Assembly: GCA_006226425.1 (NCBI GenBank)
Contig: SBGX01000010.1
Location: 124,001 to 188,000 of the forward strand
Source: Bacteroidota bacterium
GTDB lineage: Bacteria; Bacteroidota; Bacteroidia; Flavobacteriales_D; Crocinitomicaceae
DNA length: 64,000 nucleotides
Direction of reading: 5' to 3'
The number at the start of each line of letters is the position of its first letter. Position 1 is the first letter of the stretch. The position numbers were made by a program, and so were the translations under genes. Below are positions 1 to 8,550 of this stretch, in pieces. The notes under the pieces were generated by a model. That model saw only the letters and a program-made list of their open reading frames with translations, searched no databases and was not told where the DNA came from.

Positions 1-675
1 ACTGATCCGGAAGAAAAACGCAAAGCAATTGGAAAAGTTTTCATCGACGTCTTCGACGCAGAATCACACCTAATTGAAGATGCCAACTGGTTGGCCCAGG
101 GAACCATCTACCCGGATGTGATTGAATCAGTTTCTGTAGATGGAGGCCCTTCCCAAACGATTAAATCCCACCACAATGTGGGTGGACTCCCGGACTATAT
201 GAAACTGAAAATCGTTGAACCCTTGAGACTTTTATTCAAAGACGAGGTAAGAAGAGTCGGGCGATCCATGAACATGCCGGAAAATATCTTGAACAGACAT
301 CCCTTTCCGGGACCAGGTCTTGGAATCCGAATATTAGGTGAGGTTACGGAGGAAAAAGTACGTACCCTGCAAGAAGTAGATGCCATTTTTATTGACGGAC
401 TCAAAGAACACGGCCATTATGACGAGGTTTGGCAAGCTGGAGCAATCTTACTTCCCGTGCAATCCGTTGGTGTTATGGGAGACGAACGTACCTATGAAAA
501 TGCGGTGGCCCTGCGCGCGGTGAGCTCGACGGATGGAATGACTGCAGACTGGTGTCATCTACCTTACGATTTCCTGGCAAACACATCTAGCAAGATCATT
601 AACCAGGTCAAGGGAGTCAACCGAGTCACTTACGATATCAGCTCGAAACCACCCGCTACGATCGAGTGGGAATAA
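1..675 (+). CDS. guaA: GMP synthase (glutamine-hydrolysing), C-terminal part
   Basis: The window opens inside this gene; the reading frame is open from base 1, giving 224 residues and a stop at 673-675. GMP synthase amidates XMP to GMP in purine synthesis. The visible part covers the end of the ATP-pyrophosphatase domain and the C-terminal dimerisation domain. Family signatures include [10 protein letters not shown], the [11 protein letters not shown] stretch, [13 protein letters not shown] and the terminal KPPATIEWE, the usual GuaA C-terminus. The glutaminase domain lies outside the window. The next gene starts 35 bases downstream on the same strand, so the two are probably co-transcribed. 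Identification is firm from the motifs. Confidence 0.97.
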   Translation, partial: TDPEEKRKAIGKVFIDVFDAESHLIEDANWLAQGTIYPDVIESVSVDGGPSQTIKSHHNVGGLPDYMKLKIVEPLRLLFKDEVRRVGRSMNMPENILNRHPFPGPGLGIRILGEVTEEKVRTLQEVDAIFIDGLKEHGHYDEVWQAGAILLPVQSVGVMGDERTYENAVALRAVSSTDGMTADWCHLPYDFLANTSSKIINQVKGVNRVTYDISSKPPATIEWE

Positions 676-710
676 TTTCTGGCATGGCACTTGTGACACA
701 ACTAAAGCGT

Positions 711-2516
711 ATGAAAAAAGAAAACATTCTGATCTTTCTGTTTTGCCTTTTAGGGAGCTGGGGACTGGCACAACCGGAAAACCCGACAACAGAAGTCATT
801 AACGGAAAAAAATACTATGTACATATTGTCCAGGGAGGAAATACACTCTATGGTCTGAGTCGTGTATACAAAACGGATGCAGCAAAGATCGTTGAAGCAA
901 ATCCCTTTGTGGAACAAGGATTGAAAATTGGCCAGAAGGTACTCATCCCTTTCATGGAAGAAGGAGAAAACATTTCCAAGACTCAAAAGCCCAAAGACAG
1001 TATTATCCGAAAAGATGTACCAATGGGTGATACCGTGCACGTGGTACAAAAATCTGAAACACTGTACGGCATTTCCCGAATGTATGGCTTAAAAATGGAA
1101 GACCTCGTTCGAGTCAACCCGGGAATTGAAAATGGAATTCAGATCGGGCAACAACTCAAATTGCCAAAGACCGCGAGGAAAAGTGACTCTTTGGGAGAAC
1201 CTAAAATTAAAACAGAGGTCAGCTTCTCGGACAGTGTCATCCAGCATGAGGTATTACCACATGAAACACTCTACAGCATCTCGAAACGCTTCATGGTTCC
1301 CATCGAAGAAATCCGAGAGCTGAATGAGATGAGGAATAATAGGATTCGTAAAGGTGACCTGATCAAAATTCCCGTCAAGAAAGAGACAATCAAGAAAATA
1401 GAAGTCCGTCAAATCGTAGAAAATCCCTTTAGCACCGGACAAGCCGACAGTCTGGACAGCATTCAACCTGTTCGGGTCAAAGACGTCTACGAAATTCTCT
1501 ATTTGCTCCCTTTCCAGTTAGAGGGAAGGAGCAATGTCCTCAGCGATATTTCAACAGATTTCTTCATGGGTTCCAGACTAGCCCTGGACTCGCTCGAAAA
1601 ATTAGGCTTAAAAGCCAGGGTCCGGGTAATTGACGCGACCATCAATGGTGCGGAGCTTCAAAAATTACTCGACAGCGATACCTTAATTTCTACAGACCTG
1701 GTCATCGGACCTTTCCTGGGTACAAATGTCGAACTAGTGGCTAACTGGTGTAAACAAAAAGGGGTCAGAATGGTTTCTCCTCTTTTCTCTTCGACGGAGA
1801 TTCTCAAGAAGAACCCTTATGTTTACAATGCGGTTAACTCTGATATTTCTTTGATCGAAGACTTGGCGGAACACCTGTCAGCTAATAAAGAAGTCAAACG
1901 AGTAATTCTCGTCAAAGTCGGTGAAAAGGACAATGATCTGTATCAGGCATTCCGACAAAAATTCATCGAAAAAAGCAGCTCCAAACCCGGTTTGTCGCTT
2001 GTTGAAAGTAGTGTCGCAGACATTGGAAATTACTTTTCCCGAAGTGAAAACACTATTTTGGTGGCTCCTTCCAGAGAATTGAGTCTGGCCACCCAATTGA
2101 TCAATCAAATTAACCGGGTGAAACACAAGGCCAAACATGACGGTATTTACATATACACCACCAAAGACTGGATGAACAGCGATCACATCAAAGGTTTTTA
2201 CAAGAATAAATTTCACTTCCATTGTGCATCTCCTTATGATTTGAATTACACTTATGATTCAACGAAGAAGGTGGTCAAGGACTATCGAATCAGATATAAT
2301 GCTGACCTTTCTAAATTCAGCTCTCAAGGCTTTGATGTGAGTCTTTGTTTCATCAGCTATTTTTTCCTGGAAGAAGTGCGTCATCAAGGAATCATGAATG
2401 AACTAAATCTCGTACAGGTGAGCGAGCTATCTGGTTATGAAAATCGAACCTCGTACATCTTAGGTCAGGAAGAATTTATGTTGAAGCGAATTGATGTCAT
2501 CGGTGGAAAAAAATAG
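711..2516 (+). CDS. LysM repeat protein with PBP1-type ligand-binding domain
   Basis: A 601-residue exported protein. I start it at the ATG at 711 because a signal peptide follows directly (MKKENILIFLFCLLGSWGLA); an in-frame start at 666 would overlap guaA and bury the signal. Three LysM modules follow in roughly the first 230 residues, each with a V/H..GETLY.IS..Y pattern and a closing IGQ.L.IP, so the protein should bind peptidoglycan. The C-terminal half (from about residue 255) resembles a periplasmic type 1 ligand-binding fold, with alternating strands such as LVIGPFLGTNVELVANW. This LysM plus PBP1-like architecture is a recurrent Bacteroidota family of unknown ligand. It lies between guaA and hemF and overlaps hemF. 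Confidence 0.85.
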   Translation: MKKENILIFLFCLLGSWGLAQPENPTTEVINGKKYYVHIVQGGNTLYGLSRVYKTDAAKIVEANPFVEQGLKIGQKVLIPFMEEGENISKTQKPKDSIIRKDVPMGDTVHVVQKSETLYGISRMYGLKMEDLVRVNPGIENGIQIGQQLKLPKTARKSDSLGEPKIKTEVSFSDSVIQHEVLPHETLYSISKRFMVPIEEIRELNEMRNNRIRKGDLIKIPVKKETIKKIEVRQIVENPFSTGQADSLDSIQPVRVKDVYEILYLLPFQLEGRSNVLSDISTDFFMGSRLALDSLEKLGLKARVRVIDATINGAELQKLLDSDTLISTDLVIGPFLGTNVELVANWCKQKGVRMVSPLFSSTEILKKNPYVYNAVNSDISLIEDLAEHLSANKEVKRVILVKVGEKDNDLYQAFRQKFIEKSSSKPGLSLVESSVADIGNYFSRSENTILVAPSRELSLATQLINQINRVKHKAKHDGIYIYTTKDWMNSDHIKGFYKNKFHFHCASPYDLNYTYDSTKKVVKDYRIRYNADLSKFSSQGFDVSLCFISYFFLEEVRHQGIMNELNLVQVSELSGYENRTSYILGQEEFMLKRIDVIGGKK

Positions 2517-3408
2517 TATCGCAAAGGCATTCCGAGAACTCCAAAGCGAAATTTGCCAGGGACTCGAACAATTGGACGGAAGTGCTAAATTCCGTTCTGA
2601 TGAATGGGCCCGGCCAGCTGGCGGAGGAGGACGTACAAACATCATTCAGGACGGAGCATTACTGGAAAAGGGAGGGGTTGCATTTTCTGAAGTGTTCGGA
2701 GAGATCAGTGAGGAAATGAAGAGGCAACTCAAATTTGATCAGGGAAAGGATTTTTATGCGACCGGAGTATCTATTGTGCTTCATCCTGAGAATCCGAACG
2801 TACCGATCATTCACATGAATGTCCGCTATTTTCAAATCGATGATCACCTCTATTGGTTTGGTGGAGGAATTGACCTTACCCCTCACTACATCGTCGATGA
2901 ACATGCCCGGATTTTTCATCAGCGCCTAAAAGATATTTGCGATCATTTTGACACCACATTTTATTCGGATTTCAAGCAACGGGCAGATGACTATTTTTTC
3001 CTTCCACATCGCGACGAGACAAGAGGCGTTGGGGGCATCTTTTATGACCACCTATCCGAAAACAACACTTCGTTATCCAAAGAGGAATTACTTCGTTTTG
3101 CACTTCGATTAGGACAAAATTTTGTCCCAATCTATGCAGAACAAAGTGAATTTGGAAGAAATATAGAGCCCTCTCCAGGAGAAATCGAGTGGCAGCAAAT
3201 CAGACGGGGAAGATACGTGGAATTCAATCTCGTTCATGACCGGGGGACCAAGTTCGGACTCCATTCGGGTGGAAGAACAGAATCTATTCTAATGAGTCTC
3301 CCTAAAACCGCTGGATGGCAATACGATCACCCAATCAAAATGGGAAGCCGGGAGGCCGAAACTCAGGCGAAATTGAAAAAGGGATTGGACTGGTTAAATC
3401 CGGCCTGA
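2494..3408 (+). CDS. hemF: Coproporphyrinogen III oxidase, oxygen-dependent
   Basis: A 304-residue cytoplasmic enzyme that uses O2 to decarboxylate coproporphyrinogen III to protoporphyrinogen IX in heme synthesis. Length matches E. coli HemF (about 300). Family motifs are clear: RPAGGGGRTNIIQDG near the N-terminus, FGGGIDLTPHY, FFLPHRDETRGVGGIFYDHL, and RGRYVEFNLVHDRGTKFGL near the end. I chose the ATG at 2494; a TTG at 2491 is directly adjacent. The start overlaps the LysM gene by 23 bases, so translational coupling is likely. Presence of HemF rather than only HemN implies an aerobic lifestyle. Confidence 0.97.
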   Translation: MSSVEKNSIAKAFRELQSEICQGLEQLDGSAKFRSDEWARPAGGGGRTNIIQDGALLEKGGVAFSEVFGEISEEMKRQLKFDQGKDFYATGVSIVLHPENPNVPIIHMNVRYFQIDDHLYWFGGGIDLTPHYIVDEHARIFHQRLKDICDHFDTTFYSDFKQRADDYFFLPHRDETRGVGGIFYDHLSENNTSLSKEELLRFALRLGQNFVPIYAEQSEFGRNIEPSPGEIEWQQIRRGRYVEFNLVHDRGTKFGLHSGGRTESILMSLPKTAGWQYDHPIKMGSREAETQAKLKKGLDWLNPA

Positions 3409-3506
3409 AACTTTTTCGAACAATTTTCGTTTTAAACAGCATAAACTTTTTTAGCGAATCAAAAATTATACCTATTTTTAGGGCGTTTAAACGATTCAAT
3501 TGAATT

Positions 3507-5105
3507 ATGAGAAAAATTATTATCCTGCTTTTACTGGGGTTAACAAGCTCAGTATCCTTTGCACAATTTTTTTCAGAAAACTGGGATAACCCAGCATTAT
3601 GGAGAACAAGGGACCTGGATTCCGATAGTCCCGCTTCCATTTGGGCTCCGCTAGACCTTTCAGCAGGAGGGGCTCCACTGAATCAATTCGGTAATGCGAT
3701 TGTTTCAGGGTCTTTTGGAATTGACCCGGATGATTTGGTCATCTCTCCATTGATCAATATTTCGACGATTTCAGGCAATATGAAGATGATCTATCAGGTG
3801 GCTGCTGTTGCAGGGGTCACGGATGGAGAACACTACAGTGTATATGTCGTTACCGATACAACAAACATTGCCACTTCCATAAACGGATTAACCCCTATTT
3901 TTGCCGAGACAATTACCACCGGAAATACCATTTTTGACCGCGAACTTGACCTGACAAATTTTGTAGGAGGAAGTCAGATTTTTATCATTTTCAGACACCA
4001 CCTTAGCCAGGATGAAACTTCAATAGTTCTAGATAACATTCATCTTCTCAATGCCAGCATGAACGTAAACTCCAGTGTAGGTTGTGTGGGAAGTACGTTC
4101 ACCTTCGCTGATATTTCAGAAGGAACGTACAGCGATTATATCTGGGATTTTGGGGCAGATGCTACTCCAGCAACAGCCACAGGACCAGGACCTCATTCCG
4201 TTACTTATGCAGCCGTTGGAGCCAAAACGGTTGTACTCACGAATCCGGCGGGACATCCTGACATTACAGGGGAACCTGGGGATACGAATGTGATGACTAT
4301 TGATATCACTGACAATCCGGTTCCAGTGTTTACGGCCAGTGAAACTGTTGGCTGTACTCCGATGACCGTGGAATTCGTCTCCAGTAATCAGTCAACAAAT
4401 TGTTCATTCTCCTTTAGTGATGGAATTACGGCTAATTCATGTACCGTTACCCGAACATTTACGGAGGCTGGAACATACGATGTAACACTGACAGAAACGA
4501 TTGATGCGGCTTGTTTTGGTTCAACTACCCAAAATGGAATGATTACCGTTTACGCTACCCCGACTCCTGCGTTCAGCATTGTCAACAATCCGGTAGATTT
4601 CCTTTATCCGCAAGTATCATTTATTAACGAATCACCTCCCCAGGTAACAGGTTACACCTGGTTATTCGGGGACGGATCGGCTCCAAGTACAGCCATACAC
4701 CCGACACACCTTTATCCTCAGGGGGTTGCAGCGGACTACACGGTTTCTTTGATTTCAACATCTGCAAACAGTTGTGATGATACAGTGAATCTTGTTGTAA
4801 AAGTACAGGAATCTGTTTTGATCTTTATTCCGAACAGTTTCACACCAAACGGCGATGAATTGAATAACCGTTTTGAACCAAACATCATTGCAGGAGTTGA
4901 TCCACAGGATTACAACATGAAAATCTTCAACCGACTGGGAGAATTGGTGTTCGAATCAAACGACCCAGAAATTGGATGGGATGGAGATTATGGTGCAGGT
5001 AGAGGCCTGGCTCAGACGGGAGTTTATACGTATAAGATCGAATTCAGCACCAAAGAAAACGATGAAAAGCGTAGATACATAGGCCATGTGAACCTCATTC
5101 GTTAA
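3507..5105 (+). CDS. T9SS-exported PKD-domain protein
   Basis: A 532-residue secreted protein. It opens with a signal peptide (MRKIIILLLLGLTSSVSFAQ), followed by a jelly-roll-like 'choice-of-anchor' region (about residues 20-185, with FSENWDN and TSIVLDNIHLL). Three PKD/Ig-like segments follow (about 190-430; YIWDFGADATPATATG and YTWLFGDGSAPS are the typical strands). The last 95 residues form the gliding-motility-type C-terminal domain: FIPNSFTPNGDELNN, KIFNRLGELVFES, GWDGDY and TGVYTYKIEF. That domain is the type B sorting signal for T9SS, so the protein should cross the outer membrane and stay on the surface or be released. It is single-copy with its own terminator; cargo function unknown. 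Confidence 0.88.
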   Translation: MRKIIILLLLGLTSSVSFAQFFSENWDNPALWRTRDLDSDSPASIWAPLDLSAGGAPLNQFGNAIVSGSFGIDPDDLVISPLINISTISGNMKMIYQVAAVAGVTDGEHYSVYVVTDTTNIATSINGLTPIFAETITTGNTIFDRELDLTNFVGGSQIFIIFRHHLSQDETSIVLDNIHLLNASMNVNSSVGCVGSTFTFADISEGTYSDYIWDFGADATPATATGPGPHSVTYAAVGAKTVVLTNPAGHPDITGEPGDTNVMTIDITDNPVPVFTASETVGCTPMTVEFVSSNQSTNCSFSFSDGITANSCTVTRTFTEAGTYDVTLTETIDAACFGSTTQNGMITVYATPTPAFSIVNNPVDFLYPQVSFINESPPQVTGYTWLFGDGSAPSTAIHPTHLYPQGVAADYTVSLISTSANSCDDTVNLVVKVQESVLIFIPNSFTPNGDELNNRFEPNIIAGVDPQDYNMKIFNRLGELVFESNDPEIGWDGDYGAGRGLAQTGVYTYKIEFSTKENDEKRRYIGHVNLIR

Positions 5106-5124
5106 AAACGAAAATAGACATACT

Positions 5125-5158
5125 AAAAAAGGGACTTGTTAAGTCCCTTTTTTATTTT
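5125..5158. terminator. Bidirectional intrinsic terminator
   Basis: A perfect 13-base stem (AAAAAAGGGACTT / AAGTCCCTTTTTT) with a 3-base loop sits between the convergent PKD gene and proline dehydrogenase gene. The A-run on one side and T-run on the other give a U-tract in either direction. Confidence 0.92.
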
Positions 5159-5177
5159 CCAGATTTCCTTTTCCTAA

Positions 5178-6362
5178 TTATTTGTGATTCATTCGCTGCT
5201 CTTTGCGACGCTTTTTCTCGGTAATGATCAAGCTCAACTCGCGACCTGTTTGTCCCTTCACGGAAGTATTTTCATCCGCTCTCCTCAAAAGATAAGGCAT
5301 CACTTCTTTGACTGGCCCGTAAGGCACGTATTTGGCAACATTATAAAGCGAATTGGAAAGATTGTATGAAATGTGATCACTCATTCCTAAAAGCTGTGCA
5401 AAATAGATTCTGTGGTCCCTTGGGTCAAGTCCCTTTTCTTTCATCAATTCACTCAAATACCTGGAGCTATTCTCATTGTGAGTACCCGCACAGATTTCAG
5501 CATAATCGATATTCTCAACCAATTTTTTCAGGGCGAGATCAAAATCTTTGTCCGTAGCATTCTTGTCCGGCTGAATGGGAGAAGGATAGCCTTTTGCCGC
5601 CGCCCGGGCACGCTCCTTTTCCATATAAGCGCCACGTACCAATTTTACTCCATACCTGATTTTATCGAATTTGGCCTGATCCAATTCCTTTCCTAAAAAG
5701 TCAAGTCTATCATGACGATACATCTGTAGGGTGTTGTATACGATCGCTCTTTCCTTGTTGAAAAGCAACATCATATCATAGGCCATCCGGTCGATCACAT
5801 CCTGAATCCACGATTCTTCCGCATCAATAAATACGGGAACCGAAGACTGGTGCCCAGCTCCACAAATTCGTCGAACACGATCCTTGACCTCAGACAACTC
5901 TTTTTGTTCCTTTTCAGAAAGTACCTCTTCTGACTTATTAGCCTTTTCCAGAAGCCCAAAACGCGAAATCCCGGTCACCTTAAACACAGCAAAAGGAATA
6001 TGCTCCGAATTTTTCGCTTTCTCAATGGTCGAAATGATTTCCTGGGTCGTCTCCTCAAAAGCTTCGGATGAAGTTTGTCCTTCAACCGAATAATCCAAAA
6101 TGGTCCCGATTCCAAATGCTCCAAGTTTATGGATAGTTTCATCACACTCATCAATGTGCTCACCTCCGCAAAACTGCCTGAAAATGGTCTTTTTTACCAT
6201 GGAACGAATCGGCAAATTCAGTTTCAATGCCAAATTGGTAAACCACTTGCCCAAACGAACCATTTTCGGACTTCCAATGATCTTAAAGAGCCAGTAGGCC
6301 CGACTCAAATCCTTGTTCGTTTTACTTTTAAATGCAATTTCCGTATTCTCAAAGGATAACAT
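5178..6362 (-). CDS. Proline dehydrogenase
   Basis: A 394-residue monofunctional PRODH that oxidises proline to pyrroline-5-carboxylate with FAD, first step of proline catabolism. Visible family features are the barrel strands KLVRGAYMEKERARA, the AGTHNENSSRYL segment, IYFAQLLGMSDHIS and YVPYGPVKEVMPYLLRRADEN, which carry flavin and substrate contacts in PutA-type enzymes. The open frame runs further upstream to 6491, but that extension is low-complexity and passes through a C-tract, so I start at the ATG MLSFENTEIAFKSK, the usual Bacteroidota N-terminus. No P5C dehydrogenase is fused. It is divergent from aroB across about 100 bases. Confidence 0.93.
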   Translation of the reverse strand: MLSFENTEIAFKSKTNKDLSRAYWLFKIIGSPKMVRLGKWFTNLALKLNLPIRSMVKKTIFRQFCGGEHIDECDETIHKLGAFGIGTILDYSVEGQTSSEAFEETTQEIISTIEKAKNSEHIPFAVFKVTGISRFGLLEKANKSEEVLSEKEQKELSEVKDRVRRICGAGHQSSVPVFIDAEESWIQDVIDRMAYDMMLLFNKERAIVYNTLQMYRHDRLDFLGKELDQAKFDKIRYGVKLVRGAYMEKERARAAAKGYPSPIQPDKNATDKDFDLALKKLVENIDYAEICAGTHNENSSRYLSELMKEKGLDPRDHRIYFAQLLGMSDHISYNLSNSLYNVAKYVPYGPVKEVMPYLLRRADENTSVKGQTGRELSLIITEKKRRKEQRMNHK

Positions 6363-6462
6363 ACGCCACAGATAAATTTCAAGTTGTAAAAATGGCTTTT
6401 TTCTCTGAAATATCTGTGTTTTTTCTTTTCTTTTGTGTTTTGTTTCAGTTGAAGTCCAGAAA

Positions 6463-7527
6463 ATGATATTATCCCCCCCCCCTCCCCACATTGGAAAGCT
6501 ATATGAATCTGATCTGAAGGTTCTTTTGGAAACGGATTATGCCGAATCTCAAAAGGTCATTTTGGTCGATGAATTGACACAAGAACACTGTCTTCCTTAC
6601 CTCCTCGAAAATTTTACCGCACTTTCCAGGGCAGAAATTATTGTGATTCCAGTTGGAGAAGAAAGTAAATCCCTTGAGATTGCCGCGCAGATTTGGCAAA
6701 GTCTTTCGGAATACCACATTAGTCGACATGACCTACTCATCAACCTGGGCGGAGGTGTTGTGACAGATCTTGGTGGATTCATCGCCTCCGTATATAAACG
6801 GGGAATCGACTTCATCAATATTCCAACCAGTTTGCTGGGCATGGTCGATGCAGCCATCGGAGGAAAAACCGGAATTGACCTGGGGCCATACAAAAACCAA
6901 CTCGGAATGTTTGCCCATGCAAAAAGAACATATGTTGACCCTGCGTTTCTAAATACCCTGGCAGACGATGAATTCTTGAGCGGAATGGCTGAAATGTGGA
7001 AACATGCCATGATCGGAGACCCTGAAAACTGGAACGAGCTCCTATCAATCACGGAAAAGGAAGAGCTCGAAGCAAAGATCATCGAGCGCTCCCTATTAAT
7101 CAAACATAAAATTGTCGAGGAAGATCCCTTTGAAAAAGGACCTCGAAAACAACTCAACCTGGGGCATACTATCGGACATGCACTGGAGGGTTTGAGCCTT
7201 CAGAATGGACGTCCACTCAAACACGGCTATGCCGTCGCTTTGGGAATACTATGTGAAAGTCACATCGCTTTTCAAAGAAAGATGCTTCAGCAGGAGGCAT
7301 ACGATCAAATCGTTGAAGTCTTGTCCAATCGGTATCCTTCATACGAATTGTCGGAACAAGAACGGCAAACGGTCCTTTATTTGATGCGTCAGGACAAAAA
7401 GAATAAAGGACAGAAAATCCTGGCTGTCTTACCTACCGGTATCGGAGACTGTGAAATCGATCAGGTACTTGAGGAAGAAGATATTATCGGCTCCTTAAAA
7501 TGGTTAAATGAAAAATTGACCTTATGA
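6463..7527 (+). CDS. aroB: 3-dehydroquinate synthase
   Basis: A 354-residue enzyme converting DAHP to 3-dehydroquinate in the shikimate pathway. The NAD-binding core is clear: INLGGGVVTDLGGFIAS, the INIPTSLLGMVDAAIGGKTG segment, the metal ligand region GMAEMWKHAMI, and LNLGHTIGHALEG with the zinc-binding histidines. The ATG at 6463 is preferred; a TTG at 6433 is possible but adds a non-conserved tail. The first codons contain a run of ten C (MILSPPPP), so slippage there would abolish translation of the enzyme. The 3' end overlaps the convergent MerR gene by six bases. Confidence 0.95.
   Translation: MILSPPPPHIGKLYESDLKVLLETDYAESQKVILVDELTQEHCLPYLLENFTALSRAEIIVIPVGEESKSLEIAAQIWQSLSEYHISRHDLLINLGGGVVTDLGGFIASVYKRGIDFINIPTSLLGMVDAAIGGKTGIDLGPYKNQLGMFAHAKRTYVDPAFLNTLADDEFLSGMAEMWKHAMIGDPENWNELLSITEKEELEAKIIERSLLIKHKIVEEDPFEKGPRKQLNLGHTIGHALEGLSLQNGRPLKHGYAVALGILCESHIAFQRKMLQQEAYDQIVEVLSNRYPSYELSEQERQTVLYLMRQDKKNKGQKILAVLPTGIGDCEIDQVLEEEDIIGSLKWLNEKLTL
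6473..6482. repeat. Homopolymeric C10 tract in aroB 5' codons
   Basis: Ten consecutive C residues lie 11-20 bases into aroB, encoding part of a Ser-Pro run, and 111-120 bases upstream of the divergent proline dehydrogenase start. It is a candidate slippage site. Confidence 0.9.
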
Positions 7528-7869
7528 TTTCAGTTGAATCAATCGAGCTTTGATTTTCTCCAAACGATCAATTAGTTCTTCTTTGCTTTTGTTCTCGGAA
7601 GAATCAAGCGGTTTTTTCTTCTCAGAAAGAACCTTTCTTGCCCCATCCAGGGTATAGCCTTCCACTTTGACCAATTGATAAATCTTGTTAAAATTTTGGA
7701 TGTCCTTCACTGAAAAAAGTCGATTTCCTTTCTTGTTCTTTTTACTCACCCGAAAACCGAATTCTTTCTCCCAAAAGCGAATTAACGAGGGGTTCACATT
7801 AAAAAAAGCGGCAACCTCCCCGATCGTGTAGTACAATTTTTTTAATTCTTTGGACTCTAACTCCCTCAA
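7522..7869 (-). CDS. MerR family transcriptional regulator
   Basis: A 115-residue DNA-binding protein. The N-terminal winged helix-turn-helix is recognisable (YYTIGEVAAFFNVNPSLIRF, then WEKEFGF and NKKGNRLFS), followed by a helical dimerisation region (KVEGYTLDGARKVLSEKKK) and a charged tail. No effector-binding cysteine cluster is visible, so it is one of the small MerR proteins common in Bacteroidota. No ATG is available in frame; TTG at 7869 is the plausible start, with an alternative TTG just before YYTIGEV. It is divergent from the NlpC/P60 gene, so it may regulate that promoter; this is inference from position only. Confidence 0.88.
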   Translation of the reverse strand: MRELESKELKKLYYTIGEVAAFFNVNPSLIRFWEKEFGFRVSKKNKKGNRLFSVKDIQNFNKIYQLVKVEGYTLDGARKVLSEKKKPLDSSENKSKEELIDRLEKIKARLIQLKS

Positions 7870-7899
7870 AACAAATTTTTTATTCTGTGAAAATAAGTA

Positions 7900-7907
7900 T
7901 ATTTTTG
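7900..7907 (+). promoter_or_regulatory. -7 box (TATTTTTG) of NlpC/P60 gene
   Basis: This matches TAnnTTTG, the Bacteroidota -7 element, and lies only 7 bases from the ATG at 7915. No clear -33 TTTG is seen. Transcription would start at or next to the start codon. Confidence 0.5.
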
Positions 7908-7914
7908 CAACCCA

Positions 7915-8472
7915 ATGTTAGTGCGACTTAAATATTGTGCCTTGATTCTCTGCTTCGGTGGAATTTCCATTTCGTGGGGGTTTTCACAGGAGATTCAACA
8001 GGATTCCATTCCCGTTGTTCAGGATAGTCTTGCACTGGCGACGAATGATTCCCTGAGTCTGCCAAACGGGCAAAAAAATCAAAAGATTGACCGACTAATC
8101 TCCTATGCCAAAGAGTTCCTCGGAACCCCTTATCGCTACGCAGGGACAAGTCCTTCGGGCTTTGATTGCTCTGGTTTCATTTATTACATCATGGGACATA
8201 TTGGGATTCCGGTCACCCGAACGAGCTATGGACTAGCAGAACTGGGTCAGAATATTCTGTTGAAGGATATTCAACCAGGGGACCTTATGTTTTTTAAAGG
8301 AAGAAATTTGAAATCTTCCAGAGTAGGACATGTTGCTTTGGTCGTGGACGTATCTGAAACCCAGATTATGTTCATTCATGCCTCTTCTTCCAGAGGGGTC
8401 GTGATCGATAATTTTAAGACCAGCAAGTATTACATTCCCAGGTATATCAAGACCAAGAGGTTGAATTATTAA
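7915..8472 (+). CDS. NlpC/P60 (C40) peptidoglycan hydrolase
   Basis: A 185-residue exported cysteine peptidase of the family that cuts murein stem peptides. A signal peptide covers about residues 1-25 (ILCFGGISISWGFSQ). The C40 domain spans about residues 55-180: catalytic Cys85 in FDCSGFI, His139 in VGHVALVVD and the third residue His155 in FIHASS. The motif PGDLMFF is also typical. There is no extra wall-binding domain. It sits between a divergent MerR gene and dnaB and has no obvious operon partner. Confidence 0.93.
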   Translation: MLVRLKYCALILCFGGISISWGFSQEIQQDSIPVVQDSLALATNDSLSLPNGQKNQKIDRLISYAKEFLGTPYRYAGTSPSGFDCSGFIYYIMGHIGIPVTRTSYGLAELGQNILLKDIQPGDLMFFKGRNLKSSRVGHVALVVDVSETQIMFIHASSSRGVVIDNFKTSKYYIPRYIKTKRLNY

Positions 8473-8513
8473 ATCAAGGTGGAAAAGACACCTAAAATAG
8501 CCCGGCAATAATT

Positions 8514-8543
8514 TTTGCTTGTGCGTTTTCTTGCTTAATTTTG
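8514..8543 (+). promoter_or_regulatory. Promoter of dnaB (TTTG / TAATTTTG)
   Basis: TTTG at 8514-8517 and TAATTTTG at 8536-8543 match both halves of the Bacteroidota consensus, with 18 bases between them. The -7 box ends 7 bases before the ATG, which predicts an almost leaderless dnaB mRNA. Confidence 0.6.
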
Positions 8544-8550
8544 TTAGACT

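Noticed and set aside
6363-6491. N-terminal extension of proline dehydrogenase
   Set aside because: The added 43 residues are low-complexity, cross the C-tract and aroB start, and are not part of the usual family N-terminus.
8477-8493. Inverted repeat AGGTG / CACCT after the NlpC gene
   Set aside because: Only a 5-base stem and no T-tract follows, so no terminator is called.
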